This document shows, in pieces, positions 23,687 to 32,370 of a stretch of 64,000 bases of DNA. This stretch comes from Novimethylophilus kurashikiensis (GTDB lineage: Bacteria; Pseudomonadota; Gammaproteobacteria; Burkholderiales; Methylophilaceae): positions 124,001 through 188,000 of the forward strand of contig NZ_BDOQ01000007.1 in NCBI RefSeq assembly GCF_003112435.1. The letters run 5' to 3'. The notes beneath the pieces were generated by a model, which worked only from the letters and a program-made list of their open reading frames with translations, was not told where the DNA came from and made no database searches. Made by a program: the position numbers and the translations under genes. The stretch's first letter is position 1. Every line of letters starts with the position of its first letter.

Positions 23687-26554
23687 CTAACGGACTTTAC
23701 TCGGTTTCTTCCATTTGAGCGCAAGCTGAACAGCCGCATCAGGCATCGCATTAAGCAAATCCTTTCGAGGCAGCTTGTAGCCGGCCGATAAAATGTCCCA
23801 TGCTTCAGCCTCAATGGCTTCCAGTTCGGCCAAGAGCACCTCTGTATTCATGTCGCCCAGCCGTACAATGGATTTCTTGAGGTGCTTGACGCAGGCCTCT
23901 TCGCTAACCAATGCCTTCCGAGAATCCTCCCGGCCATCCAGATGGCTCCGCAGGATTTCAGCAAATTGCAGTACATCCGGACGCAAACGCAACACTTGTT
24001 TCCAGGGTAGTGCGGCGGTATTGAAGGGCTGGTTGCTAAACAAAAGTCCAAGAACAATAGCCTCTGGCATCATGCGGTCGACCCATACATGGGCAGGTAC
24101 ATCGAGGCCCAATGCCGGCTTATCACAGGCCAAATAGGCCGGGTCATGGTCAGCAAACGGGCCTTTTACCGGAGGCATGATGGCGGCAATCAGGTCATAC
24201 ACCGAGGAATAGCTATCATCATTGACCGGCCATCCCATTTCACTCGGCTGTTGAGCCAGTTCTATCAGGGCCTTCAACGGGTCCACGTCCTGCACGACGG
24301 GTGCCGGCGTAATGGCCGCAGCGGGCTGGTCCGATACCAGCTTCAAAACGGGCGCTGGCTTTTCATGCTGCACTGGCTTCTCCGCAGCCTGTTTGGCCGC
24401 TAGATAAGCTGCTTGCCCATGAGTCTTGTCGAGCTTACGAGCCTCCACCATATCATGGTAGGTCTGGAGGCTTGCGGCCTTGGTAAAGGCCGGCAAGGCT
24501 GAAATTGCAGTGGTTGAGTACTTCTTGCCGTGTAAGCGCTTATCCAGCACCGTGATGACCCCGTGGTCAGACTCGCGTCGAATCAATCGGCCTGTCGCTT
24601 GAATTAGGGAGGTCAACATATCCGCGAGATAGGCCTGTTCAAACCAAGCCGCGCCGAGATATTCCCGCCGGGCTTCCTCGACCGGGTCGCCGGGGACCGC
24701 GAAAGGCAGCCGCGTAATCACAACATGGCCGCAGTACATCCCCGGCAAATCCAACCCCTCCGCCATCGTATCCAATCCGACCAGAATCGAGCGCTCACCG
24801 TTATTGATACGTGATTTATGCAGTGCCACCAGCTCAGGGATAGCCATATGGTCCGGAGTCAGGCAGCGTTCACGCACTTCCGAAGGCAGAGCACGTACAA
24901 CCCGGCGCATGGATTCACGGGAAGTGAACAAAATAAGCATGCCCGGCGCCACGTTGGCGCGATAAAGCCTTGGAATCTTCTCGACGAGCTCTGACTCGAA
25001 GCCTTCCTCGCCCGGCATCAGGTCCATCTTAGGCTGGTGCAGGACGCCTCGACTGTAGTCGAACACTGGCGGCAGCGCCTCGGTGATGGCGTGGCCAGGC
25101 AACCCGCATTTATTCTTGAAGCGGTCGAAAGAGCCTGCGATTTGCAGCGTTGCCGATACCATGGCAACAGGGAACTCCAGAGGCCAAAGCAACTGGTCCA
25201 GCACCTCCCGGCCCTCGAGTGGCTGTGTATGCAGGGAGAGGCTGTTCGATTTCGTCCGGGTCACCCAACGAACCAAGCGCTCACCGGTAAAAAACAGCAT
25301 CAGGCCGTTATGAAGTTCTTTCGCCTTGCGATGATACTTGTGGGTTTCACCGAGCATCCGCACAGCAAACGTCTTCTCGTGGCCCACAGCTTCTTCAGCC
25401 GTATCTGCGAGTACCTTGGACATGGTTTTGAGCGCGGCAAGGAGGCTAAACGCCTGGCCGCTCATGATGCGGACGCCGCCAAGCAAATCGGTTTCCGGTT
25501 CCTTGAGTCCCCAGCTGTAATCGCCACTCAGGCTGAATTTCACGGAATCGGTGATGTGCTTAACCCAGCGCTCCATATCGGCGAGCAAGGTGGCTGCCCC
25601 GACCGTGAAGATGTCGGCAGGAAACTCGGTCCCTTTCTTCATCGCCTTGGCGGTTGTCGGTAGCGAATAGATACGGTCGCTGTAGCTTTCCAGTTCACGC
25701 AGCCAGTCGGTATCCGAGATATTGGCGGTGGCGCGCTTGGTATTCACAGCCTTCTCGGGAAGGTTGTGCGCTTCATCGAAAATCAAGGCGTATTTTTTCG
25801 GGGGGAGGGCAGTCGTCGTCTGTTCTTCCGCCCGTTGCGCCAGGTCCGCCAGCACCATGTCGTGGTTTGCGATGATGAGTTGCGCCTTACCCAGTCTAGC
25901 GCGTGACTCCATGTAAGGGCAGTTGGAGAAGTATTCGCAAGCGCGATTGACGCAGGTATCGCTGCTGGCGGCACAGGAAGACGCCCAGCACTTCGGCAGC
26001 TCACCTTCCCATGTGTCCTGGTCGCCATCCCAGCTCTTTTCGCGCCAGGACTTCAGCATATCCAGCGCGATGACGGTGCCCCCGTCGGACACATGCTTGT
26101 CCGGCTGGAACATATCTTCCTGCCCATCCTGCATTTTCTTGTCTTCGAGCGCCTGAGCATTACGCGGGCAGAAATACCGGCCCCGGCCCTTGGCGATGGC
26201 AACACGATTGGGGTCAATCGCCCCTATGGCAGCCAGGCGTGGAATGTCGTCGCGAATAATCTGTTCTTGCAGTCCAACAGTAGCCGTCGCCACCACAACA
26301 GGAAACTGTTCACCGGCATGCGCGTACTGGTCGAGCGCACCAGCAAGGTAGCCAAGCGTCTTACCGGTTCCAGTCGGCGCTTCAACACAGCAAATCCCGC
26401 CCGTGGCCAGTGTGGACCGAACAATCTCGGCCAGGCGCAACTGAGAGCTTCGAGGCGACAGTCCATGAACCCCCTGGAGGGCATGGAATATCTTTGCCAC
26501 CGTGGGGAGCGGCATGGAAACGGGAGAGTATTCGGGTTTGGCTAGTGCGCTCAT
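23687..26554 (-). CDS. dinG: DinG/XPD-type iron-sulfur DNA helicase, extended
   Basis: 955 residues from the ATG at 26554, downstream of a consensus promoter. Walker A EAPTGTGKT (about 58-66) and motif II FDEAHNLPE are intact. Between them the pattern RYFCPRN ... SCAASSDTCVNRACEYFSNC provides the four Cys of a [4Fe-4S] cluster, as in DinG and XPD. GLDTMAEGLDLPG and QATGRLIRRESD are motifs V and VI. It is over 200 residues longer than E. coli DinG (716). The extra C-terminal domain (from about residue 730) starts with a Pro/Ala/Lys-rich linker and has no recognised fold. Likely role: 5'-3' unwinding of forks, R-loops or transfer intermediates. Confidence 0.88.
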   Translation of the reverse strand: MSALAKPEYSPVSMPLPTVAKIFHALQGVHGLSPRSSQLRLAEIVRSTLATGGICCVEAPTGTGKTLGYLAGALDQYAHAGEQFPVVVATATVGLQEQIIRDDIPRLAAIGAIDPNRVAIAKGRGRYFCPRNAQALEDKKMQDGQEDMFQPDKHVSDGGTVIALDMLKSWREKSWDGDQDTWEGELPKCWASSCAASSDTCVNRACEYFSNCPYMESRARLGKAQLIIANHDMVLADLAQRAEEQTTTALPPKKYALIFDEAHNLPEKAVNTKRATANISDTDWLRELESYSDRIYSLPTTAKAMKKGTEFPADIFTVGAATLLADMERWVKHITDSVKFSLSGDYSWGLKEPETDLLGGVRIMSGQAFSLLAALKTMSKVLADTAEEAVGHEKTFAVRMLGETHKYHRKAKELHNGLMLFFTGERLVRWVTRTKSNSLSLHTQPLEGREVLDQLLWPLEFPVAMVSATLQIAGSFDRFKNKCGLPGHAITEALPPVFDYSRGVLHQPKMDLMPGEEGFESELVEKIPRLYRANVAPGMLILFTSRESMRRVVRALPSEVRERCLTPDHMAIPELVALHKSRINNGERSILVGLDTMAEGLDLPGMYCGHVVITRLPFAVPGDPVEEARREYLGAAWFEQAYLADMLTSLIQATGRLIRRESDHGVITVLDKRLHGKKYSTTAISALPAFTKAASLQTYHDMVEARKLDKTHGQAAYLAAKQAAEKPVQHEKPAPVLKLVSDQPAAAITPAPVVQDVDPLKALIELAQQPSEMGWPVNDDSYSSVYDLIAAIMPPVKGPFADHDPAYLACDKPALGLDVPAHVWVDRMMPEAIVLGLLFSNQPFNTAALPWKQVLRLRPDVLQFAEILRSHLDGREDSRKALVSEEACVKHLKKSIVRLGDMNTEVLLAELEAIEAEAWDILSAGYKLPRKDLLNAMPDAAVQLALKWKKPSKVR

Positions 26555-26579
26555 GACAGGCTTTCTCGTAAGTCCGGCT

Positions 26580-26608
26580 AATATGCCATTAAATGCATGT
26601 TTTGTCAA
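26580..26608 (-). promoter_or_regulatory. Promoter of the dinG-like gene
   Basis: On the minus strand, TTGACA (26608-26603), 17-base spacer, CATATT (26585-26580). No CTGT-N8-ACAG LexA box is visible here, unlike chromosomal dinG. Confidence 0.7.
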
Positions 26609-26879
26609 TCTGCACAATGCCACTCGGGACGCCACGCGCCCGCGTTAAAACTCTTTTTTAAACCAATATAACTCTACAAATATACATTGTTTTGTTAATA
26701 AAAATAGCAGCATGATTTAGCTGCGTCAAGTCCTCTTAGCCGGTTTTTTGTATAGCAAATTTGAGAGGCTTAACGCACTCCAAAGCTCCTCAATCGAACC
26801 TCGTTTACCGTCTTTTAAATTTGTGAACTATACGTTCGGCTTACTTAGCAATACCCATCAACTTAACAGACAGGTAAAC

Positions 26880-28031
26880 ATGATGTTGAAGCGAGACATT
26901 CAATTGTCCATCCAAGAGTTGGTATGTTCGCCCGCGCGCAAGGTTGCCATGCCGCTGCTTGCCGCTGGGCTATTCATTCCCGCCATCAGCTTCGGTCAAG
27001 ATGTCGCGCCGACTCCGGCCCCGTCCGCACCAGCGCCTTTTGTCACTGCGCCGACCATCCATCCAAACCCGTTGCTGACCGCGCCAACCACCCAGGAAGC
27101 CAACCAGGCTGCATCGGGAGCGGCGCCAACTGCAACTCAGCCTACCGCCATGCCTGCTGCGGGCGCTGCAAGCACTGCCGACAGTGAGGATACTGGAGCG
27201 CCGTGGGTGCTAGGTGCAGATATGCATCCATACCCATTGCGATTCAGGGATTCGTTGCCGTTTTCTGCGCTTTACCTCGACCTTCCGAGTGAGCAGGAAT
27301 CCCGACTGCTGTTGCCGGGCAAGTCGGCCGATATGGCGGACCATGCCCGCGCCGTCATCAGCAAGTATTTCACGGACGCCATCGGCGTGGCGGCGCAAGC
27401 TCGTGGGCGTCAGCAGGACGCTTTGGATAATTGGCTCGCCCAGACGGATAAGCAGCAACACCTGCTTTCAACCGACCCTTGGCAGCAGTATCAGTTTTAC
27501 CTTGAGTCGACGCGGGAAATCAAGCAATTCCGCGAGGAGGTTGCGGCGCAAGCCAAGCCCAATATCAACCGCATGGTGGAGGAAGTAAAGCTTGCGATTT
27601 CCAAAATCGGCCCAGTTGTTAATTTCATGCCGACCTACGAGTTACGCACCTCCTGGTACAACCTCATGGTGCAGCTCAAAGAAGGGCTCACTCTGTATCA
27701 AACCCAAGTGACGGCTTCGGATACGGCGCTGGTGACGCGCATCGACGACTATCTCGCGAAACATCCTGCGGTAACGCGGCCAACAGGGAATCCTCCACCG
27801 GCCAATGCGCCAAAGAAGGTGGCTGAACCCAAGCAAACTGTGGCACCTATGACTCCAGTCATGGCCGTGCAACAACCACTAAAGGATGCGCCGACGGTCC
27901 AGCAAAAGGATTCCGGCGGGTTCTCTGGCGGATTGCTGGTTGTAGGGGGAATTTTCGCCCTGGCCTTTGTGTTGTTCCGCAAGTTGAGAGGTGGGAAAGG
28001 CCCCGCCGCAGCACCAGCTGAAAAATCTTAA
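26880..28031 (+). CDS. Hypothetical membrane protein at the head of the transfer region
   Basis: 383 residues from the ATG at 26880 (CAGG upstream, ATGATG start). A hydrophobic segment near residues 23-38 (MPLLAAGLFIPAISFGQ) acts as signal or anchor after a long N-terminus. Then comes a Pro/Ala/Thr-rich linker, a helical domain (about 110-300) and a C-terminal membrane helix (GGLLVVGGIFALAFVLFRKL) with a basic end. Not recognised as any Tra protein. Position just before the pilin genes suggests a role in pilus biogenesis. The 244 bases upstream are AT-rich and contain no other gene. Confidence 0.6.
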   Translation: MMLKRDIQLSIQELVCSPARKVAMPLLAAGLFIPAISFGQDVAPTPAPSAPAPFVTAPTIHPNPLLTAPTTQEANQAASGAAPTATQPTAMPAAGAASTADSEDTGAPWVLGADMHPYPLRFRDSLPFSALYLDLPSEQESRLLLPGKSADMADHARAVISKYFTDAIGVAAQARGRQQDALDNWLAQTDKQQHLLSTDPWQQYQFYLESTREIKQFREEVAAQAKPNINRMVEEVKLAISKIGPVVNFMPTYELRTSWYNLMVQLKEGLTLYQTQVTASDTALVTRIDDYLAKHPAVTRPTGNPPPANAPKKVAEPKQTVAPMTPVMAVQQPLKDAPTVQQKDSGGFSGGLLVVGGIFALAFVLFRKLRGGKGPAAAPAEKS

Positions 28032-28073
28032 CTTGACAATTCGAAATTTTGTGTGAAATGAGAGGCGCTTCCT

Positions 28074-28079
28074 ATACTA
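28074..28079 (+). promoter_or_regulatory. Putative -10 element for the pilin genes
   Basis: CCTATACT 69 bases before the first pilin ATG. A weak -35-like TTGTGT lies 18 bases upstream (28050-28055). The CGCTTCCTATACT context recurs at 2761 and 54533. Confidence 0.5.
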
Positions 28080-28147
28080 ACCCAGGCGCTGCCGCGAACT
28101 TCCGCACAGACCAACTTGTTAACTAACCTGAACTTAAGGATTTACAT

Positions 28148-28447
28148 ATGAAGAACATTTTTGCTCGCGCCGGCGTCGCCCTGGCCTCCATGTCCATGTC
28201 GGCTGTTGCCATGGCAAATACGACTGGCACTGTTGACCCAACTTTCCAAAACTTCCGCGACACCGTGGTGGGCTGGGCTAAGGGTCCGCTGGGCACTGGT
28301 CTCGCAATCACAATGATGTTGATGGGTGCCGGTATGGGCGTGGCCCGTAATAGCCCGATGCCTGCGCTGTCTGGCGTCGCCGGTGCTGCATTCCTTAACT
28401 GGGGCCCCGGCATCATCACCCAACTCACTGAAGGCGCGCTGATTTAA
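28148..28447 (+). CDS. traA: TraA-type conjugative pilin, copy 1
   Basis: 99-residue prepilin with AAGGA before the ATG. Signal peptide cut after AMA (residue 23) would give a 76-residue mature pilin starting NTTGTVDP. It has two hydrophobic helices (GTGLAITMMLMGAGMGVA and ALSGVAGAAFLNWGPGI) joined by a short basic loop, and an end of TEGALI. This size and layout fit TraA/VirB2/TrhA pilins. The mature protein differs from copy 2 by a single Arg/Lys change in the loop. It is the first of two tandem copies ahead of traL. Confidence 0.85.
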   Translation: MKNIFARAGVALASMSMSAVAMANTTGTVDPTFQNFRDTVVGWAKGPLGTGLAITMMLMGAGMGVARNSPMPALSGVAGAAFLNWGPGIITQLTEGALI

Positions 28448-28472
28448 GCGGCAGTTTGCTCTAGGAGAACCC

Positions 28473-28775
28473 ATGAATAAGAAAATTCTTGCACGTGCCA
28501 GCGTTGCGCTGTCGACCATGCTGGCATCTGTCGGCGCGATGGCCAATACGACCGGCACTGTTGACCCTACTTTCCAAAACTTCCGTGACACCGTGGTGGG
28601 CTGGGCAAAAGGTCCGTTGGGCACTGGTCTTGCCATCACCATGATGTTGATGGGTGCTGGCATGGGTGTTGCCAAAAACAGCCCTATGCCTGCGCTGTCG
28701 GGTGTTGCTGGCGCCGCGTTCCTCAACTGGGGCCCCGGCATCATCACCCAGCTCACCGAGGGTGCTCTGATTTAG
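28473..28775 (+). CDS. traA: TraA-type conjugative pilin, copy 2
   Basis: 100-residue prepilin, 25 bases after copy 1 with its own AGGAG site. The signal peptide is diverged from copy 1, but the predicted mature 76 residues are identical except Lys for Arg in the loop between helices (GVAKNSP). By hand count, 28 of 76 mature codons differ silently between copies, so the protein is conserved while the DNA has drifted. A terminator follows, so both pilins can be made in excess over downstream Tra proteins. Confidence 0.85.
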   Translation: MNKKILARASVALSTMLASVGAMANTTGTVDPTFQNFRDTVVGWAKGPLGTGLAITMMLMGAGMGVAKNSPMPALSGVAGAAFLNWGPGIITQLTEGALI

Positions 28776-28811
28776 TCAGAGACGTCCAAGGGGCTAGCCC
28801 TGCACAAATAG

Positions 28812-28837
28812 CGCCGCCTTTGTGGCGGCGTTTTTGT
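28812..28837 (+). terminator. Intrinsic terminator between the pilins and traL
   Basis: Stem CGCCGCC/GGCGGCG with loop TTTGT, then TTTTTGTT. It probably acts partially and sets a high pilin to low TraL ratio. Confidence 0.85.
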
Positions 28838-28866
28838 TTACTAAGTGAATCCTATTGAGGTGACAG

Positions 28867-29175
28867 ATGAGCGGTCAACGTAATGAAAATTCTCTCCGAA
28901 AAATTCCACTGATGGCGGATAACCCGGTTCCTATCATGTTCTGGGAACCCGTGGATTTCATTGCGGGGATGTCTGTGTTCGGCATGGGCGTGGCCTTGCA
29001 TATGTTCGCATTCGGCGCTATCGGCGGCGCGGTTACCTTAATGATTGCAACGAAATTGCGTCAAGGCGCAAAACGAGGCGCTGCCCAGCATTGGCTGTGG
29101 TATATGGGCGTCAACATCGACCGCGCGCTTGCTCGAATGAAGCTACGTTCCTGGGATAACGAGTTTATCGAGTAG
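28867..29175 (+). CDS. traL: TraL-type pilus assembly protein
   Basis: 102 residues with GAGGTGA before the ATG. The NPVPIMFWEPVDF motif followed by two closely spaced membrane segments (about 32-66) and a basic C-terminus are characteristic of TraL/VirB3 proteins. These sit in the inner membrane with the VirB4-type ATPase TraC. Gene order pilin-L-E-K-B-V-C is the standard type-F order. Confidence 0.85.
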   Translation: MSGQRNENSLRKIPLMADNPVPIMFWEPVDFIAGMSVFGMGVALHMFAFGAIGGAVTLMIATKLRQGAKRGAAQHWLWYMGVNIDRALARMKLRSWDNEFIE

Positions 29176-29182
29176 CTCTTGC

Positions 29183-29211
29183 TTGCGATTTCTATTATTT
29201 AATGATATACT
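29183..29211 (+). promoter_or_regulatory. Promoter upstream of traE
   Basis: TTGCGA (29183-29188), 17-base spacer, TATACT (29206-29211). It lies 58 bases before the traE ATG, giving traE-B expression independent of the pilin transcript. Confidence 0.75.
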
Positions 29212-29268
29212 AGTCGTTAGTTAATCTTGAGTGGCCTGCGTCTGCGGGCATTTTACCGGATTTTACCT

Positions 29269-29868
29269 ATGAGCTTTAAGACTCCTTACCCTGACGTTAT
29301 TCTTAACGCCTTCAAAAGCGTTCAAGCCTGGAAATCGCTGTCGCTGGTTTTGATGGGAATGCTCCTGTTCGCCGTCTTTGCCCTCGGCTGGATGGCAAGC
29401 CACCAATCGGTGATTCTCATCCCACAGGGGCTTTCGAACGCCAAAAAGCCTATCACTCTCAGCCTAGGTGAACCCTTTTCACCTGACTACCTGACCAGCG
29501 TAGCCAAGGGCGACCTGTTCTCCCTGCTGAACTGGACCCCAGACAATATTGACGAGCAATACGGTCAGTTCATTGTTCGGCTGGAGCCATCCCTGGTTGA
29601 CGGCCAGCGTCAAAGCCTGCTCAACGAAGCTAAGCAACATCGCGAGGAAGGGTTAACACAATCCTTTTTCATCACCCGTACCTTTGTTAAGGGCCCTTCG
29701 GTCGTTGCACATGGAATTTTGGTGCGTTCAGCGGGTGGTCGTGAAGTATTCCGTGGCCCGGCAATTTACCAGCTGGACTACACCAATAGTGGTAATGGCC
29801 TGCTGCTAGTCGCTGGCGTTTCTCAGCCTAACGCCAATGCAGCACCTGCGCCTGCGTCGAAAAATTAA
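29269..29868 (+). CDS. traE: TraE-type transfer channel protein
   Basis: 199 residues from the ATG at 29269, matching the usual TraE length. One N-terminal membrane helix (SLSLVLMGMLLFAVFALGWM, about 24-43) is followed by a periplasmic domain with the TraE-like pattern of alternating strands (SFFITRTFVKGPSVVAHG). TraE is the type-F equivalent of VirB8, an inner-membrane scaffold of the transfer channel. The longer frame starting at 29227 would begin close after the promoter and has no ribosome site. Confidence 0.83.
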   Translation: MSFKTPYPDVILNAFKSVQAWKSLSLVLMGMLLFAVFALGWMASHQSVILIPQGLSNAKKPITLSLGEPFSPDYLTSVAKGDLFSLLNWTPDNIDEQYGQFIVRLEPSLVDGQRQSLLNEAKQHREEGLTQSFFITRTFVKGPSVVAHGILVRSAGGREVFRGPAIYQLDYTNSGNGLLLVAGVSQPNANAAPAPASKN

Positions 29869-29880
29869 TAGGTGATACAC

Positions 29881-31014
29881 ATGCGAACCAAGCCATCCCA
29901 TCTTTTGCTTGCCCTTTTGACGGTCATTCCGACGCTCGCTGCGGCTGACGCCGGCAATATTGTATTGCCTCCTGCGCCGCCCCCGGGCGTTGCCGCCGCC
30001 CCGGTCTCCGCTGCTAAGGCACCGGCTCCCCAAATGGTTGCGCCTACGCCGGTGCAAAGTGCACCGCAAAACGCTCAAACGAACGTTATGCCGCCGGACT
30101 CCGTGTCGTCCGCAAAGCCTGCCGCGACCTTAACGCCGCAGCAAGACCTTATTGACGTAGTCCTGCCTGCCGCCCCGGAGAAACCTCCGGTTTCCGATTT
30201 GAAGCCGTCCGCACCCAAAGTTGTTGGTGCTGTAAAGGCGAAGACCAAAAAGCCCACCAAGCATGTCCTGGATGGCGAGGAGGTTGAGACTAAGAAGGCT
30301 GTAACTGTTGATGACCCGTTCGCAGGTGTTGTTGGTACGCCGGTTTCGGACTCCCAACTGAATCGCTTTGTGTTTCCGGAGCCTGTGGAAGGTGTTTATT
30401 TCCAGGAAGGCGCGCCTTTGCCTGACTGTGGCAAGGATGTAGGTCCTCAGGACCCGTGCAAGCCGGTATTCCTGAATGGTCGCAAGATGATGCTTCTCCA
30501 GCTGCGCGCTGGTGCCCAAGGTTTGGTCCAGATGCTCGTCCACCTGCATTCCGGCCGCATGGTAACGCTCAACCTCGCTCCGTCGCGTGGCCCCGGCGCT
30601 GTGGTTCGCATCGAAGGCGCTGAAGATGGTGTGTCTGATAGCCGACTGGCAGAAGCTAAGGCTCAGGCCAAGACTGCGGCAACCGGTGGCATGGAAGCCA
30701 CTGAGCAGGATGTTGCATTGCTGGCCCGCTTCGCACGTGGCGATATTCCCGGCGGCTATGAAGCAGAGCCCGTGGGTAGCCCGGTGCGTTATGACCTCTT
30801 CGATGTGGTGCCCATGGCAACCTGGTCGAATGGTGGCCCGCTCCGTGCTCACCTGATGCAGGTGCGCCCGCATGGCGATGCTCCGGTGGCCATCAATCCT
30901 GGCCTGTTCCGTAGTGCCAACGTACGCGCTCTTGCACTGGACCGCGACACCATCACGGCTAAGGCTCCGGCCATCCTCTACATCCTCGAACAAACGCCGA
31001 CGGAGGCCCAATAA
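29881..31014 (+). CDS. traK: TraK-type outer-membrane-associated channel protein
   Basis: 377 residues from the ATG at 29881 (AGGTGA upstream), with a signal peptide cut after AAA/ADA. Longer than F TraK (about 240): an N-terminal Pro/Ala/Lys-rich stretch of about 120 residues precedes the conserved secretin-like or VirB9-like domain. That domain has the pair of Cys in PDCGKDVGPQDPCKPVF. TraK forms the outer-membrane core complex with TraB and TraV. The stop overlaps the traB start (TAATG). Confidence 0.82.
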   Translation: MRTKPSHLLLALLTVIPTLAAADAGNIVLPPAPPPGVAAAPVSAAKAPAPQMVAPTPVQSAPQNAQTNVMPPDSVSSAKPAATLTPQQDLIDVVLPAAPEKPPVSDLKPSAPKVVGAVKAKTKKPTKHVLDGEEVETKKAVTVDDPFAGVVGTPVSDSQLNRFVFPEPVEGVYFQEGAPLPDCGKDVGPQDPCKPVFLNGRKMMLLQLRAGAQGLVQMLVHLHSGRMVTLNLAPSRGPGAVVRIEGAEDGVSDSRLAEAKAQAKTAATGGMEATEQDVALLARFARGDIPGGYEAEPVGSPVRYDLFDVVPMATWSNGGPLRAHLMQVRPHGDAPVAINPGLFRSANVRALALDRDTITAKAPAILYILEQTPTEAQ

Positions 31015-32369
31015 TGGCCGACCAAAACTACTCCTCGGCCGACAAGCAGATTTCAATCTCTGGCGGGAAGGCACCTAAGGCTATTAACGCCAAGGCCATG
31101 CTGGATGGCATGACCAAGGATGTCCGTAAGCGTTGGATGATTGTCCTGGGTGTCGGTGCGATTTCAATTTCAGTACTCGGTGGCTGGATGTCGTCATCCA
31201 ATCAGCCGGTGAAGCCCAAAAAGCTTGCCGATGATTCCGTCTCCATCGACACCACGCCCAAGGGTTTGTCGGCTCAAAAAGACTGGAAGGCTCAGACCGG
31301 CGCTGAAATGCAGGCGCTGAAGCAAAGCCTGGCCGACTCCACTGCGGCGCAGAAGGAGCTGTTGGCTCGAATGGAAGCTTTGCGTCAAGAAGTGCAGCAA
31401 GTAAAGGCTGCCCCTTCCACGCAACAGAGCAGTGCGCCGTCCAAGGTTGAATTCAACCTGCCTCCGCCGCCTGAGCCGCCGAAAAGCATTCAGCCTGCTC
31501 AAGCAGCCCAGCCCTCACAAGCGGCTGGAGCCACCTTCAGTAATGGCCCGTTCGACGCTCCTCGCGTAACCACGCCCGCCGTGATGCCGGCGCGTTCCTT
31601 CATTCCCGGTCCTACCGTGGAAGAGCAGGCTGCTGCTGCTGCGGAAAAGGACAAGGTGCAGGAAGACATGGTGCCCAATGACCGGATGGGGTTCCTGCCC
31701 GCCGGTAGCTTTTCGTCCGCGACCATGATTTCGGGTGTTGAAGCCTTTACCGGGGGTACGGCGCAATCGCAACCGCAACCTGTCGTTGTTCGCATCGACG
31801 AAAACGCGGTGCTGCCTAACGCTGCGAAGTACCAGATTAAGGGTTGTCACGTGTTGGCTTCTGTGTGGGGCGACATGAGCTCTGAACGCGTGTACGGTCG
31901 CCTCGCGACGCTGACTTGCGTAGACGCTAACAACAAGCTGGTTCTCTCGGAAGAAGTCGAGGGGAATCTGATTGACTCCGACGGCAAGAACGGTATTCGC
32001 GGCACCCTGCAAGACCGCCAGGGCGCGAAACTCGCTCGCTCATTGCTGGCCGGTTTCGCCCAAGGTATGGCTTCGGCATTCGGTACGGCGCAGGGCGTAG
32101 TTACCAACTCCGTATTTGGTGCGACCCAGACCATTTCTGGTGGCGATGCGATGGCTTCTGCCGGCTACAAGGGCGCCAACACGGCGGCCAACACGCTGGC
32201 TCAGTTTTACCTGAAGCAGGCTGAAGCCACTATGCCGGTGATTGCGGTCGATGCCGGTCGCAAGATTTCCGTGCTGTTCACGAAGTCCAAGGCGCTCAAG
32301 TTTGAGACTACGGGCAACTACAAGAACAAGCCGAGCAAGACCATTCGCGTCGAGCGGGAGGTTAACTAA
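31014..32369 (+). CDS. traB: TraB-type channel core protein (VirB10-like)
   Basis: 451 residues. A membrane helix at about 40-60 (WMIVLGVGAISISVLGG) is followed by a coiled-coil and Pro-rich spacer (VKAAPSTQQSSAPSKVEF...PPPPEPP). The conserved C-terminal beta-barrel domain has AKYQIKGCHVLASVWGDMSSERVYGRL and a C-terminal half ending in KTIRVEREVN. TraB spans the envelope and links the inner-membrane ATPases to TraK and TraV. Its start overlaps the traK stop, so expression is coupled. Confidence 0.9.
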   Translation: MADQNYSSADKQISISGGKAPKAINAKAMLDGMTKDVRKRWMIVLGVGAISISVLGGWMSSSNQPVKPKKLADDSVSIDTTPKGLSAQKDWKAQTGAEMQALKQSLADSTAAQKELLARMEALRQEVQQVKAAPSTQQSSAPSKVEFNLPPPPEPPKSIQPAQAAQPSQAAGATFSNGPFDAPRVTTPAVMPARSFIPGPTVEEQAAAAAEKDKVQEDMVPNDRMGFLPAGSFSSATMISGVEAFTGGTAQSQPQPVVVRIDENAVLPNAAKYQIKGCHVLASVWGDMSSERVYGRLATLTCVDANNKLVLSEEVEGNLIDSDGKNGIRGTLQDRQGAKLARSLLAGFAQGMASAFGTAQGVVTNSVFGATQTISGGDAMASAGYKGANTAANTLAQFYLKQAEATMPVIAVDAGRKISVLFTKSKALKFETTGNYKNKPSKTIRVEREVN

Positions 32370-32370
32370 G

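Noticed and set aside
26555-26640. LexA box for the dinG-like gene
   Set aside because: E. coli dinG is SOS-controlled, but no CTGT-N8-ACAG sequence is present near this promoter.
28034-28039. TTGACA before the pilin genes as a -35 element
   Set aside because: It lies 34 bases from the nearest TATACT, too far for a sigma70 promoter, and no other -10 lies at the proper distance.
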